Shown here: in pieces, positions 34,283-43,072 of the stretch | Numbering within the stretch: the first letter of the stretch is position 1 | How the letters are laid out: the number at the start of each line of letters is the position of its first letter | Origin: Halobacteriales archaeon YIM A00013 | GTDB lineage: Archaea > Halobacteriota > Halobacteria > Halobacteriales > Haloarculaceae | NCBI GenBank assembly: GCA_025041195.1 | Contig: JAKCFM010000001.1 | Span: 620,001 to 684,000, forward strand | Reading direction: 5' to 3' | DNA: 64,000 nt | Notes under the pieces: generated by a model | Told to the model about the DNA's origin: nothing | What the model saw: only the letters and a program-made list of their open reading frames with translations | The model's database searches: none | Position numbers and translations under genes: made by a program

Positions 34283-34494
34283 GGAAATTCTCGCCGGTAC
34301 AATCGAGATAAGGAAATGACAGCAATACCGAGACACACGACCCCAACGACGAATTTTGCTATCGGGCCAAACGAAATCGCAACTCCAATGATCGAGACCA
34401 GAAAAATGAGCATTTCTAATTGTGAACTTATCTCGTCTCCGGACTCAGATGATACTGTTTCAGGGTCTGACGGAGGTATATTTGTCATTAGCAC
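34279..34494 (-). CDS. Small two-helix membrane protein, probably truncated by the element
   Basis: 71 residues. An acidic N-terminus leads to two hydrophobic segments ('IFLVSIIGVAISFGPIAKFV' and 'VGVVCLGIAVISL'), then 'SRLYRREFP' and a stop. The stop codon falls exactly within the TCAA end of the neighbouring IS-like remnant, so the original C-terminus may have been lost. No family recognised. The next 94 bases upstream hold only its promoter region. Confidence 0.5.
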   Translation of the reverse strand: MLMTNIPPSDPETVSSESGDEISSQLEMLIFLVSIIGVAISFGPIAKFVVGVVCLGIAVISLSRLYRREFP

Positions 34495-34588
34495 ATACCA
34501 TTTCCCTACGAATTATGTTAAATGTTATCAAGATAAACCGGTCGACACAGAGCGGACGTATCGAACGCGGCCACCAACTGCAGTGTCA

Positions 34589-35056
34589 TTACGAGAGACG
34601 CACCGGCGTAGCGCGATCATCGCCAGCATCGGGGTCGTACAGCCACTGAAACAGCGGCACGTAACAGAGCCAGGCGAGCAGATAGCCCACTCCAAAGAGA
34701 ACACTCCTGGCTTCGAGCCCGGAGTAGACGCCATCGGCCACGCCGACCACCAGCGCGAGCGCAAGCACCACGAACACCGACTCTCGATTGATCCAATCGT
34801 ACACCACACCGATCAGCGATCCGAGCACGTAACTGAGTCCATACCGCGCACCGGCAATGACGAGAGCGTTGCCCCAGAACAGCACCGTCACCGACAATCC
34901 GGGCTCGACGCCGAGCAATTCGAGAAACAACGAAAAACCGCGGAAATACTCGGCCTGCACGCTGAGCAGCCGCGCCACTGCCAGACCCGCCGTGAGTATC
35001 CCCACGACGCGGCCGACTTTCACGCCAGTTCGTGCTGGATCGTTGCGCTCGACCAT
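34589..35056 (-). CDS. Multi-helix membrane protein of unknown function
   Basis: 155 residues with about four hydrophobic helices and a short acidic tail. The ATG at 35056 (MVERNDPART) is preferred; the frame upstream is not coding. It lies 14 nt after a small membrane protein gene on the same strand, so they are probably co-transcribed. No signature residues are visible. Confidence 0.6.
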   Translation of the reverse strand: MVERNDPARTGVKVGRVVGILTAGLAVARLLSVQAEYFRGFSLFLELLGVEPGLSVTVLFWGNALVIAGARYGLSYVLGSLIGVVYDWINRESVFVVLALALVVGVADGVYSGLEARSVLFGVGYLLAWLCYVPLFQWLYDPDAGDDRATPVRLS

Positions 35057-35070
35057 ATGACTGAATTGCG

Positions 35071-35307
35071 TTAATGCCGTTGCAGTCGAAGCCCATTCAG
35101 CACCAGCCCACAGAGGAGAACGACCGAGCCAACGACCGCGTGGCCGATCGCATACAACACCGGCGACGTAACGGCGTACGGATACACGATGGTGGTGCCG
35201 ATTACCACGCAGAGCAGTCCGAGGACGCGCCGAACGGGTGGCTGTTCGATGAGCACCAGCGGTCCATAGCCTCCACGCACAACGGGGGATGTGCGATCCG
35301 CCTCCAT
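35071..35307 (-). CDS. Small two-helix membrane protein
   Basis: 78 residues. 'RRVLGLLCVVIGTTIVYPY' and a second helix 'AVVGSVVLLCGLVL' are the only features. The ATG at 35307 (MEADRTSPV) gives the usual acidic start. It lies upstream of and close to the previous membrane gene. Function unknown. Confidence 0.6.
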   Translation of the reverse strand: MEADRTSPVVRGGYGPLVLIEQPPVRRVLGLLCVVIGTTIVYPYAVTSPVLYAIGHAVVGSVVLLCGLVLNGLRLQRH

Positions 35308-35361
35308 CAGAGCCACCTGCAAGCACAGAACCACCTGCGAGACGGGCCCGTCACGCTCGAC

Positions 35362-35676
35362 CTACTCAAGCGTCACTGCCGTCCCGTAGGCGAGCACTTC
35401 TGCACCGCCGTTGGCGATCTGTGAGCTCTCCATGCGAACGTTCACGACGGCGTCCGCGTCCATCGACCGTGCATCATCGGCCATCCGTTCGAGCGCCTCA
35501 TCGCGCGCATCGCTCAACAGCTCGGAATATGCGCCGAGCTCGCCACCCGTAATGTTCCGAATTGACTGGGTGATGTCACGCCCGACGTTTCTGGCACGTA
35601 CCGTGTTTCCGCGTGCAATGCCGAGCGAGTCGTCGATCTCCCGACCAGGGACCGTGTCGGTTGTAACGAACTCCAT
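35362..35676 (-). CDS. YbjQ/UPF0145 family protein
   Basis: 104 residues, matching the family length. 'FVTTDTVPGREI', 'ARNVGRDI', 'GGELGAYSELL' and 'DADAVVNVRM' are the conserved blocks. These proteins form pentamers and have been proposed to bind heavy metals, without firm proof. The ATG at 35676 matches the family start. Confidence 0.88.
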   Translation of the reverse strand: MEFVTTDTVPGREIDDSLGIARGNTVRARNVGRDITQSIRNITGGELGAYSELLSDARDEALERMADDARSMDADAVVNVRMESSQIANGGAEVLAYGTAVTLE

Positions 35677-35794
35677 ACTGGCCATCATATCCCCACCAGC
35701 AAAACTGTTCTGTTCAGAAGGCTGATGGATCACACTTGTTATAAAAACTGAATTAAGGGAGCCGTTATAGTTCGAGCGCACAAATCATGGCGTA

Positions 35795-36373
35795 ATGAGT
35801 CCCAGTACGACACCGACTGTGGTTGCGATCTGTGGCAGTCTCCGGCCAGAAAGCAAAACCCGCACCGCACTCGAACAGACGCTGTCGGTTGCATCGGCAA
35901 CCGGAGGCGAAACTGAGCTACTCGATTTACGCGAGTACGACCTGCCCGCGCTTGATACGAGCACCGACACGCCCCCCGCTGCGAATCGCATCTCTGCAAC
36001 CGTCGAACGGGCCGACAGCCTCCTGCTTGGGACGCCAACCTACCACGGTTCGTACTCCGGCGCGTTGAAAAACGCACTCGACTACTGTGGCAGAGACGAG
36101 TTTGCCGGAACGACAGTTGGATTGCTTGAGGTTGCAGGCGGCCGATTTCCCGGCGGAGCGTGTGATCATCTCCGGACGGTTAGCCGAACGCTGAACGCCT
36201 GGACACTTCCCCTGGAGGTTGCGATTCCACACGCAAGCGACCTCGTCGTCGACGGTGAAATCACGGACGACGACCTCCGCTCCCGGATTGAACAGCTCGG
36301 CCGCGAACTTGTGGAATACGCCGGGGTGGACAACTACCCGGAGGCAGCTGCCGTTCCGACAGATCCCGTCTGA
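35795..36373 (+). CDS. NADPH-dependent FMN reductase-like flavoprotein
   Basis: 192 residues of flavodoxin-like fold. 'AICGSLRPESKTR' binds the FMN phosphate and 'GTPTYHGSYSGALKNALDY' is the second flavin loop. Such enzymes reduce FMN, quinones, azo dyes or chromate with NAD(P)H. Substrate unknown. Convergent with the NTF2-like gene, 9 nt apart. Confidence 0.88.
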   Translation: MSPSTTPTVVAICGSLRPESKTRTALEQTLSVASATGGETELLDLREYDLPALDTSTDTPPAANRISATVERADSLLLGTPTYHGSYSGALKNALDYCGRDEFAGTTVGLLEVAGGRFPGGACDHLRTVSRTLNAWTLPLEVAIPHASDLVVDGEITDDDLRSRIEQLGRELVEYAGVDNYPEAAAVPTDPV

Positions 36374-36382
36374 TCGCGGAAT

Positions 36383-36712
36383 TCACTGCGCGTGCTGGGA
36401 CGTGTACGTTCTGAGTGCGCCGATCGTGTTGCCGTTCATCGTGAAGATATCAACGAATCCAAACCAGAGCGAGCCGTCTTCACGCAACAGCCGGCCCTGG
36501 ACGGCGATATCACCCTCGTGAAACACCGAATCGATCGCGTGGCTGGTGGTCGTTTCAGGCCGTTCGTCGCGCATGAAGGCAAGAAACGTTTCTCTGCCCT
36601 CGATCGTTCGATCGGGCCGCTGATGCGTGAACGTTGGCTCCAGCAGCGACGCCAGCTCATCGTATGCGCCATCGTCAATGGCGCGATAATACGCGCGGAC
36701 CACATCCGTCAT
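36383..36712 (-). CDS. SnoaL/NTF2-like protein
   Basis: 109 residues forming a single NTF2-like cone: 'VVRAYYRAIDDGAYDELASLL' at the start, 'FHEGDIAVQGRLLREDGSLWFGFVDIF' in split form later. Members include isomerases, cyclases and ligand-binding proteins. No active-site residues allow a choice. Predicted cytoplasmic. Confidence 0.78.
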   Translation of the reverse strand: MTDVVRAYYRAIDDGAYDELASLLEPTFTHQRPDRTIEGRETFLAFMRDERPETTTSHAIDSVFHEGDIAVQGRLLREDGSLWFGFVDIFTMNGNTIGALRTYTSQHAQ

Positions 36713-36788
36713 GCGTACTTACAGGTGAGCCATCGAGAAGAACGCTGGGGGTCGGATAGCTTTTCTCTATGGCTCCCCGAGATCCAAC

Positions 36789-37280
36789 GTGGAGTGTCAC
36801 GTTCGCTACGAGGGTGATGATGACCCCGACAAATGCAGTGCGCGCAAACTGGCGCGGTTCGATCTCGCAGAGCTCCACCACTCTGCGAACGCGACGCCCC
36901 CAGGCGTCGTGCTGAATCCGTTCGCCGAGCAGGCGCTCTCGCCGGCAGATGAGCAGCACTCGAATCTCATTGCCCTCGATTGTTCCTGGGAGACCGCTCA
37001 AGCCGAGGCGTTCGATCTTCGTGGCGACCATCGCGCACTACCGTTTCTCGTCGCTGCAAACCCCGTGAACTACGGACAGCCGTTTCAGCTCAACACCGTT
37101 GAAGCGTTCGCCGGCGCGCTCTGTATCCTTGGCGGCCGTGAGCACGCAGAACAGCTGCTCTCAAAGTTTCGCTGGGGACACACATTTTTGGAGCTGAACG
37201 AAGAGCCGCTCCGGCGCTATTGTGAGTGTACGGATTCGGCCGACGTGGTGGCGGTCCAATCGGAGTATCTAGAGCAGTAG
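36789..37280 (+). CDS. tsr3: 16S rRNA aminocarboxypropyltransferase Tsr3
   Basis: 163 residues of the Tsr3/DUF367 family. '[13 protein letters not shown]', 'IALDCSWE', '[15 protein letters not shown]', '[12 protein letters not shown]' and '[15 protein letters not shown]' are the conserved blocks. In eukaryotes and archaea Tsr3 transfers the aminocarboxypropyl group of S-adenosylmethionine to a hypermodified small-subunit rRNA uridine. It converges on the L40e gene, 36 nt away. Confidence 0.92.
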   Translation: MECHVRYEGDDDPDKCSARKLARFDLAELHHSANATPPGVVLNPFAEQALSPADEQHSNLIALDCSWETAQAEAFDLRGDHRALPFLVAANPVNYGQPFQLNTVEAFAGALCILGGREHAEQLLSKFRWGHTFLELNEEPLRRYCECTDSADVVAVQSEYLEQ

Positions 37281-37316
37281 CTGCGAACGAAGCGGCTGCA
37301 AAATGGGATCGCGTCG

Positions 37317-37466
37317 TTAGACCGATCGGTTTTCCTTGGCCTTCGGTCGGAGTTTCTTGTAGCCACATTTCCGGCAGCTGGTGGCTCGCTGTGCGTTGCG
37401 TGCGTTACAGCGCATGCAGATCTGTTTGTTGAGGAGTCGGTCCTCCGCTTCCGGGAAATTAGCCAT
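37317..37466 (-). CDS. rpl40e: 50S ribosomal protein L40e
   Basis: 49 residues. It starts [20 protein letters not shown] and has a four-Cys zinc finger (CMRC and CRKC, with '[10 protein letters not shown]' between), ending basic ('[13 protein letters not shown]'). This is the archaeal large-subunit protein L40e, which in eukaryotes is made as a ubiquitin fusion. The basic composition contrasts with its acidic neighbours, as expected of an rRNA-binding protein. Easily overlooked because of its length. Confidence 0.93.
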   Translation of the reverse strand: MANFPEAEDRLLNKQICMRCNARNAQRATSCRKCGYKKLRPKAKENRSV

Positions 37467-37580
37467 ACTGACTCTGAATCGAGTCGGCTACTTAGGATTT
37501 CCGAGAGCGATTGCGTCGCTATCGGGTTCGTACGGTCGTACGCACCAAAAAATGGCTGCCAGTTCCGAAGGTCTACGCCT

Positions 37581-39470
37581 TCAACACGGTTGTTCGACGC
37601 TATCGTCCGTCGAATCGTTCGATTTATCGTCGTTTTCCTTGGATTCGTCGTCCTCGGACTCGTCGACACCGTCACTCGGTGTGGCAGTATCGTCATCCGA
37701 TTGCGTCGAATCGTCTGGAGTGTTTTCGGCTGTTACCCCTTCGTCGGTTGGCGTGTCCGTTGTCTGCTCGTCGGTCTCTGTTGGCGTTTCGTTTCTCGGT
37801 GTATCGGTATCGTCATCCGGCGTTCGGTCGGTATCCGAAGTTACGTCATTACCATTGACCGACACCGAGATCGTGTAGTCCACAGTCTCGAAGAACGAAT
37901 AAACGCCGTTCTCCACCGGATAGACGCGAACGTAGTATGTTCCACTCTCGTTTATAGTGGCGTTGAAGCCGTCAACCGTCCATTCGGAGGCGTCATACTC
38001 CCACTCAGACTCCGAGTCCAACGAATCGGGGGTGTCGGGTCCGAGAAGCTGCGTGTGGACATCGAATCCACCCTGCTCATCGAGCGTCGCCTCCACACGA
38101 TCGCCTTCTTCGAGTTCGATCGTGTAGGTGTCAGCGTCCGATCCCGTCATGACACCCGACGATCCATCGCGGATCGAGGTCGCCATCGATGGCTGCTCGT
38201 TCGGCTCGTGATCGTCAAGACGACGTGTTTGCACTGACAGATTGTACGCCGTCTGCTCAACTGGACCGGCACCGCTCACCTTCACGTAGTACGTTCCGGA
38301 TTGGATGGCGGTGTCGCCACCACCCGTCCACGGACCGCTCACGAAACGATCGGTGTGATACGCCGGATGCAATGCATCATTCGGATACTCTCCGATTTCG
38401 TCGCCGTCCGGATTGTAGATGGAGAACACGAGATCCTCCTCGTTTTCCGTCGTTGCTGTCAGTTCGACCCCGATCGATTGGCCGGCAGTCGCATCGAACG
38501 CGTACCAGTCAGCATCGGTGCCAAAGATCGTTCCAGTTTCGGTTCCGTTCGCATCCATCGTGGTTGCCTCACTCAGGCTGTCACCCACGTTGTCTGCTGG
38601 AACAGCCGAGTCGTTCGAGCTCGTCGACACCGACAGCTCGTACGACGATGACCGCTGGAACCATGCCTTGCTGTTGTTTCCGGGATACACACGAAGGTAG
38701 TACGTTGCCGTCTCCGTTGCCATGTAGCTGAACTCGTCGTTCAGTGCTGGCCCGCCGGAGAGGTCGTACTGTTCGTCGTACTCGTTGGGCATATACTCCG
38801 AGGCCGATGGCGCAACGAGCTGGATGTTGCCCAGCACATCAGTTTCGGATTCGATCGACGCTTCGATCGTCTCACCCTCATCGAGCTCGATCGCGTACGT
38901 ATCGACATCTACACCACTCATCGTTCCCGTAACGGTCGCGTTTCCGTCGATGGGTTCAGCAGTGGCGGGATTGTCGCCGGGACTATCTGCGTCCTGCGAT
39001 GTCGTTTCCACCGTGAGCTCGTACTCGGTCAAGGTTGTTCCTTCGTTCACCCACGGCTCGATTTTCACGTAGTACGTGCCAGTTTCAGGAGCTATGTCGC
39101 CACCCCAGGCCGTGGGGCCACGGTCTACGTCGAGCTTCTGTGGATTGCCAGTCGAGGTGGCTGACTCGCCGAGTTCAGATCCGTCCGGAGCAAATATCTC
39201 CATCCTAAGCTGGTCATACTCCTCGGTCAATGCAGCGAGTTCGACAAACAGCCGATCACCTTTCTCAGCATCGAACGAATACCAATCTACATCGCCCGCA
39301 GAAATCGAATCAGTCGCCACACTTCCCGAAGCGAGCGTCGTGGCGTCAGCTCTCTTATCACCCGCATCGTCGCCATCAGTTGCTGATACCGACGGAAAGA
39401 TGCCGACAGCCATGGCTGAGACGAGAAGTACGAAAAGAACCGCAACAGTTGGAAGTCGTGTTCGTTTCAT
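37581..39470 (-). CDS. Secreted multi-PPC-domain protein ending in Pro-Cys
   Basis: 629 residues. A Sec-type signal (MKRTRLPTVAVLFVLLVSAM) is followed by about four beta-sandwich repeats of the pre-peptidase C-terminal (PPC) type, each with a 'D-V/A-D-W/T-Y' entry and a 'SGTYYVKV/VRVYP' strand. The last 95 residues are low-complexity, rich in Asp, Thr and Pro, a typical surface stalk, but no PGF-CTERM or membrane helix follows: the protein ends in 'DDSVEQPC'. The paralogue 200 bp upstream ends 'SDSPPC'. PPC domains usually accompany secreted proteases; none is fused here. The ATG at 39470 is chosen for the signal peptide. Function and anchoring unknown. Confidence 0.82.
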   Translation of the reverse strand: MKRTRLPTVAVLFVLLVSAMAVGIFPSVSATDGDDAGDKRADATTLASGSVATDSISAGDVDWYSFDAEKGDRLFVELAALTEEYDQLRMEIFAPDGSELGESATSTGNPQKLDVDRGPTAWGGDIAPETGTYYVKIEPWVNEGTTLTEYELTVETTSQDADSPGDNPATAEPIDGNATVTGTMSGVDVDTYAIELDEGETIEASIESETDVLGNIQLVAPSASEYMPNEYDEQYDLSGGPALNDEFSYMATETATYYLRVYPGNNSKAWFQRSSSYELSVSTSSNDSAVPADNVGDSLSEATTMDANGTETGTIFGTDADWYAFDATAGQSIGVELTATTENEEDLVFSIYNPDGDEIGEYPNDALHPAYHTDRFVSGPWTGGGDTAIQSGTYYVKVSGAGPVEQTAYNLSVQTRRLDDHEPNEQPSMATSIRDGSSGVMTGSDADTYTIELEEGDRVEATLDEQGGFDVHTQLLGPDTPDSLDSESEWEYDASEWTVDGFNATINESGTYYVRVYPVENGVYSFFETVDYTISVSVNGNDVTSDTDRTPDDDTDTPRNETPTETDEQTTDTPTDEGVTAENTPDDSTQSDDDTATPSDGVDESEDDESKENDDKSNDSTDDSVEQPC

Positions 39471-39517
39471 GATTCTGTATGTTCCAGAACGCTCGTGAAT
39501 ACCGGTACCCGATGTTC

Positions 39518-39558
39518 TGTCACACACCAGCTAGGAAACGTTTGTTTACCTGAATAAG
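39518..39558 (-). promoter_or_regulatory. Shared upstream element, copy 1
   Basis: On the plus strand TGTCACACACCAGCT (39518-39532) and GAATAAG (39552-39558) are separated by 19 nt. The same two blocks with identical spacing occur before the paralogous gene, in both cases 48 nt from the start codon. The CTTATTC (minus strand) may be the TATA region and the distal block part of a conserved leader. Confidence 0.55.
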
Positions 39559-39666
39559 TTTTCTGGCCGGTACGGGAGCGCGATTGAACAAAAATACACG
39601 TAGTTTTCACTGTAGCAGAATAGTACAGACCGAGAACGGAGTGGATCCGTGACAGCGCCCGCGGCG

Positions 39667-40785
39667 TTAACACGGAGGGCTGTCGGAGGAGTCGGTGTCG
39701 GGAGTATCGGCGTCGGTCGAGTCTGCGACGGTAGTTTCAGCGTCAGTATCCGTAGTGTCTACAGAGTTGTCATCGGCTGGGGTCGTCTCTGGCGTCCGTG
39801 TTTCCGTTCGATCATCTGGGGTTGCCGTGTCATCTGCTTCGGTTGGTGTCTGGGTTGTGTCCTCGGTATCCGTCTCTGTCGGCGGTGTATCAGTCGGTGA
39901 ATCGTTCGCGTTCACCGTCACCGACAATGAGTACGCTGCTGACTCCCAGAACGATCCAATGCCGTTCTCAGTTGGATAGACCCGAACGTAATACGTTCCA
40001 CTCTGTGCTGCCGTGTGCGTGAACGTCTTGGTCTCCGGACTTTCGTTCGACACGTCGTGCTCGCCGTGATACCCTGCAACCGTGGTATCAGGGGTGTCCG
40101 GTCCAGTGAGCTGGATATTCACGAGTCTCGTCGAATCAGTTTCCGCCGACGCCGCTATCGTTTCCCCTTTGTCGAGCTGAATCGCGTACGTATCCACGTC
40201 CTGGCCGCTCATTGTGGCCGAAACCGTCTCGCCGGCTGCAACGTGCGTGGCCGACGATGGCTGTTCGTTGGGATCGTACTGGTCCAGTCGGTCGGTCGAA
40301 ACTGAAATGTCATACTCCGAGACGTTCGTGCCGCTGACTCGAACGAAATAGGTGTCTGATTCGGGCGCCATCGCTCCGCCGTATGCAACCGACGATGAAC
40401 CTGGACTCGGTCTGTAATCCGAGCCCATCCCATCGTTCGGATAGACGTTGATTTTCTCGCCAGCTGAATTGAACAGATCAATTCGTGCGTCAGTCCCCGA
40501 ATACAGTGTCGATTCATTCGGTCCGAGCGCAAGCGAGGCCGTGATCCGTTCACCGCTACTGGCGTCAAACTCGTACCAGTCAGTGTCGTTCGCTGTCAAT
40601 GCGTCAGTTGCCGTTCCGTCTGCACCGAGTGCCGTAGCATTCGCTCGGTCGGAATCGTCGCCATTCGAGAGGGTCTGGTTTGCGTAGCGATCACCAGCAA
40701 TCGCCACGCTCGAAAGCCCGATTCCGACAACCGAGATGAGTAGAATCGCTAGCAATACAGTGGCCGAAAGTCGTTTTCGAATCAT
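39667..40785 (-). CDS. Secreted two-PPC-domain protein ending in Pro-Cys
   Basis: 372 residues. The signal peptide (MIRKRLSATVLLAILLISVV) precedes two PPC domains ('NDTDWYEFDASSGERI', 'SGTYYVRVYPTENGIG') similar to those of the downstream paralogue. A Thr/Asp/Pro-rich tail of about 80 residues ends in 'SDSPPC' with the terminal Cys as last residue. No protease domain, membrane helix or PGF motif. The two genes probably arose by duplication, and share an upstream element. Role unknown; surface-exposed by prediction. Confidence 0.82.
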   Translation of the reverse strand: MIRKRLSATVLLAILLISVVGIGLSSVAIAGDRYANQTLSNGDDSDRANATALGADGTATDALTANDTDWYEFDASSGERITASLALGPNESTLYSGTDARIDLFNSAGEKINVYPNDGMGSDYRPSPGSSSVAYGGAMAPESDTYFVRVSGTNVSEYDISVSTDRLDQYDPNEQPSSATHVAAGETVSATMSGQDVDTYAIQLDKGETIAASAETDSTRLVNIQLTGPDTPDTTVAGYHGEHDVSNESPETKTFTHTAAQSGTYYVRVYPTENGIGSFWESAAYSLSVTVNANDSPTDTPPTETDTEDTTQTPTEADDTATPDDRTETRTPETTPADDNSVDTTDTDAETTVADSTDADTPDTDSSDSPPC

Positions 40786-40832
40786 CTATGATCGATGTGT
40801 CACCGTCGGTGAGCCGTTCCAAGTGCAACCGG

Positions 40833-40873
40833 TGTCACACATCAGCTTCCCCTTTCGTGATTTCCAGAATAAG
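40833..40873 (-). promoter_or_regulatory. Shared upstream element, copy 2
   Basis: TGTCACACATCAGCT (40833-40847) and GAATAAG (40867-40873) repeat the layout seen before the neighbouring paralogue: same spacing and same 48-nt distance to the start codon at 40785. Fourteen of fifteen bases match in the first block. Confidence 0.55.
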
Positions 40874-40985
40874 TCTTGTGGCCATCTGACACCTCGAATT
40901 CCATACCATAGGATTTCTGGGTTATGTACCGGTCACTGGACTGTCAAGCGAGGCGCTGAAGTGATTCGAACACGTATCCATTTTG

Positions 40986-43067
40986 ATGAGTGATCCCAGC
41001 ACCAGCAGTCGTTCCTCCCGGGAAACGTCGGGGTCTGCACTCAGGCCAGACCGACCCGACAGTGACCGACCGTTTCGTGTCGATGCACCGTTTGACCCAG
41101 CCGGCGACCAACCCAACGCGATTGAATCGCTGGCCGCTGGCTATCACGATGGGAACGACGAACAGACGTTGCTGGGGGTAACTGGCTCGGGAAAGACAAA
41201 CACCGTTTCCTGGGTGATCGAGGAGGTCCAGCAACCGACGCTCGTCATCGCACACAACAAGACGCTCGCCGCCCAGCTCTACGACGAATTCCGATCGTTG
41301 TTTCCTGACAACGCCGTCGAATACTTCGTCTCCTACTACGACTACTACCAGCCCGAAGCCTACGTCGAGCAGACTGACACGTACATCGGCAAGGACGCAG
41401 CAATCAACGAGGAGATCGATCGATTGCGCCACTCGGCGACGCGCTCGTTGCTCACGCGCGACGACGTGATCGTGGTCGCATCAGTGTCGGCGATCTACGG
41501 ACTTGGTGATCCGGCGAACTACGAATCGATGTCGTTACGGCTCGAAGCGGGCCAGGAGATCAGTCGCGAATCGCTGCTGAAAGCCCTGGTGGATCTGAAC
41601 TACGAGCGAAACGACGTGGACTTCACACAGGGGACGTTCCGCGTTCGTGGTGATACGATCGAGGTGTTTCCGATGTACGGCCGGTATGCCGTTCGCGTGG
41701 AGTTCTGGGGCGACGAAATCGACCGCTTACAGAAGATTGATGTCCTGGAAGGCGAGTCGAAAGGTTCCCAGAATGCGGTGTTGTTCCACCCGGCAGAGCA
41801 CTACTCAATCCCCGAAGAACGCCGAGAAACGGCCATCGAAGAGATCGAAGCGCTTCTCGAAGAGCGGATTGATTACTTCGAACGCGAGGGTGATCTGGTC
41901 GCCGCCCAGCGCATCGAGGAACGAACCACGTTCGATCTGGAGATGATCAAAGCGGCCGGCTACTGCTCGGGCATCGAGAACTACTCCGTTCACATGTCCG
42001 ATCGGGAATCGGGCGAGCGACCATACACGCTGCTTGATTATTTCCCTGACGAGTTTCTGACGGTCGTCGACGAATCTCACCAGACGCTTCCACAGATTCG
42101 TGGGCAGCTCGCCGGCGACAAAGCCCGCAAGGAGTCGCTCGTGAACAACGGCTTTCGGCTCCCAACGGCGTACGACAATCGACCGCTCTCGTTCGATGAG
42201 TTCGAGGAAGTAACCGACAATATGCTCTACGTGAGCGCTACGCCCAGCGACTACGAGCGCGACCACTCGTCACAGATCGTCGAGCAGATTGTTCGGCCAA
42301 CTCATCTAGTTGATCCCGCCGTCGAGATCGCACCAACCGAGGGACAGATCGACGATCTCCTCGATCGAATCACCGAACGAACCGACCAGGACGAGCGTGT
42401 GCTCGTGACGACGCTCACCAAACGGATGGCAGAGGATCTGACCGAGTTCCTGGATGAGGCGGGCGTCGCCGTCGAATACATGCACGACGAAACGGACACG
42501 CTAGAGCGCCACGAACTGGTGCGCGGGCTCAGACTCGGCGAGTTCGACGTGCTCGTCGGCATCAATCTCCTGCGAGAGGGCCTTGACATTCCGGAGGTGT
42601 CGCTGGTTGCAATTCTCGACGCCGACCAGGAGGGCTTTCTCCGATCGGATACCACGCTCGTGCAGACGATGGGCCGGGCAGCCCGCAACGTGAGCGGGAC
42701 GGTCGTGTTGTACGCAGACGAGACGACCGATTCGATGGCCAGCGCTATCGACGAAACCCAGCGCCGCCGTGCAATCCAACAGGAGTACAACGAAGAACAC
42801 GGCTTTACGCCAACGACCATCGACAAGGAGGTCGGTGAGACCACGCTCCCGGGAAGCAAAACCGACACCAGCTCCGTCACCGGCGTCGAGCCAGACTCCT
42901 ATGATGAAGCTCGTGAGTTCATCGACGAACTCGACCGGCGGATGCAAGAAGCCGCTAGCAACCTCGAATTCGAGCTCGCTGCTGATATCCGTGATCGCAT
43001 TCGAGAGATCCAGGAGGCATACGACTTTGATGACGACGCGGTTGTTCCAGAAACTGACGAGTTCTGA
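40986..43067 (+). CDS. uvrB: Excinuclease ABC subunit UvrB
   Basis: 693 residues. Walker A '[14 protein letters not shown]', the beta-hairpin '[20 protein letters not shown]', helicase motif '[12 protein letters not shown]', motif VI '[12 protein letters not shown]' and the C-terminal UVR motif near '[17 protein letters not shown]' are all present. UvrB verifies DNA damage and recruits UvrC. Haloarchaea acquired the bacterial uvrABC pathway. The ATG at 40986 is preferred over the TTG three bases before. UvrC is convergent, 5 nt away; uvrA is not in the window. Confidence 0.97.
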   Translation: MSDPSTSSRSSRETSGSALRPDRPDSDRPFRVDAPFDPAGDQPNAIESLAAGYHDGNDEQTLLGVTGSGKTNTVSWVIEEVQQPTLVIAHNKTLAAQLYDEFRSLFPDNAVEYFVSYYDYYQPEAYVEQTDTYIGKDAAINEEIDRLRHSATRSLLTRDDVIVVASVSAIYGLGDPANYESMSLRLEAGQEISRESLLKALVDLNYERNDVDFTQGTFRVRGDTIEVFPMYGRYAVRVEFWGDEIDRLQKIDVLEGESKGSQNAVLFHPAEHYSIPEERRETAIEEIEALLEERIDYFEREGDLVAAQRIEERTTFDLEMIKAAGYCSGIENYSVHMSDRESGERPYTLLDYFPDEFLTVVDESHQTLPQIRGQLAGDKARKESLVNNGFRLPTAYDNRPLSFDEFEEVTDNMLYVSATPSDYERDHSSQIVEQIVRPTHLVDPAVEIAPTEGQIDDLLDRITERTDQDERVLVTTLTKRMAEDLTEFLDEAGVAVEYMHDETDTLERHELVRGLRLGEFDVLVGINLLREGLDIPEVSLVAILDADQEGFLRSDTTLVQTMGRAARNVSGTVVLYADETTDSMASAIDETQRRRAIQQEYNEEHGFTPTTIDKEVGETTLPGSKTDTSSVTGVEPDSYDEAREFIDELDRRMQEAASNLEFELAADIRDRIREIQEAYDFDDDAVVPETDEF

Positions 43068-43072
43068 GTGGA

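Noticed and set aside
34093-34311. 72-codon plus-strand frame inside the IS-like remnant
   Set aside because: Covers the hairpins and right end; no transposase or TnpB motif (no zinc finger, no RuvC-like residues) seen.
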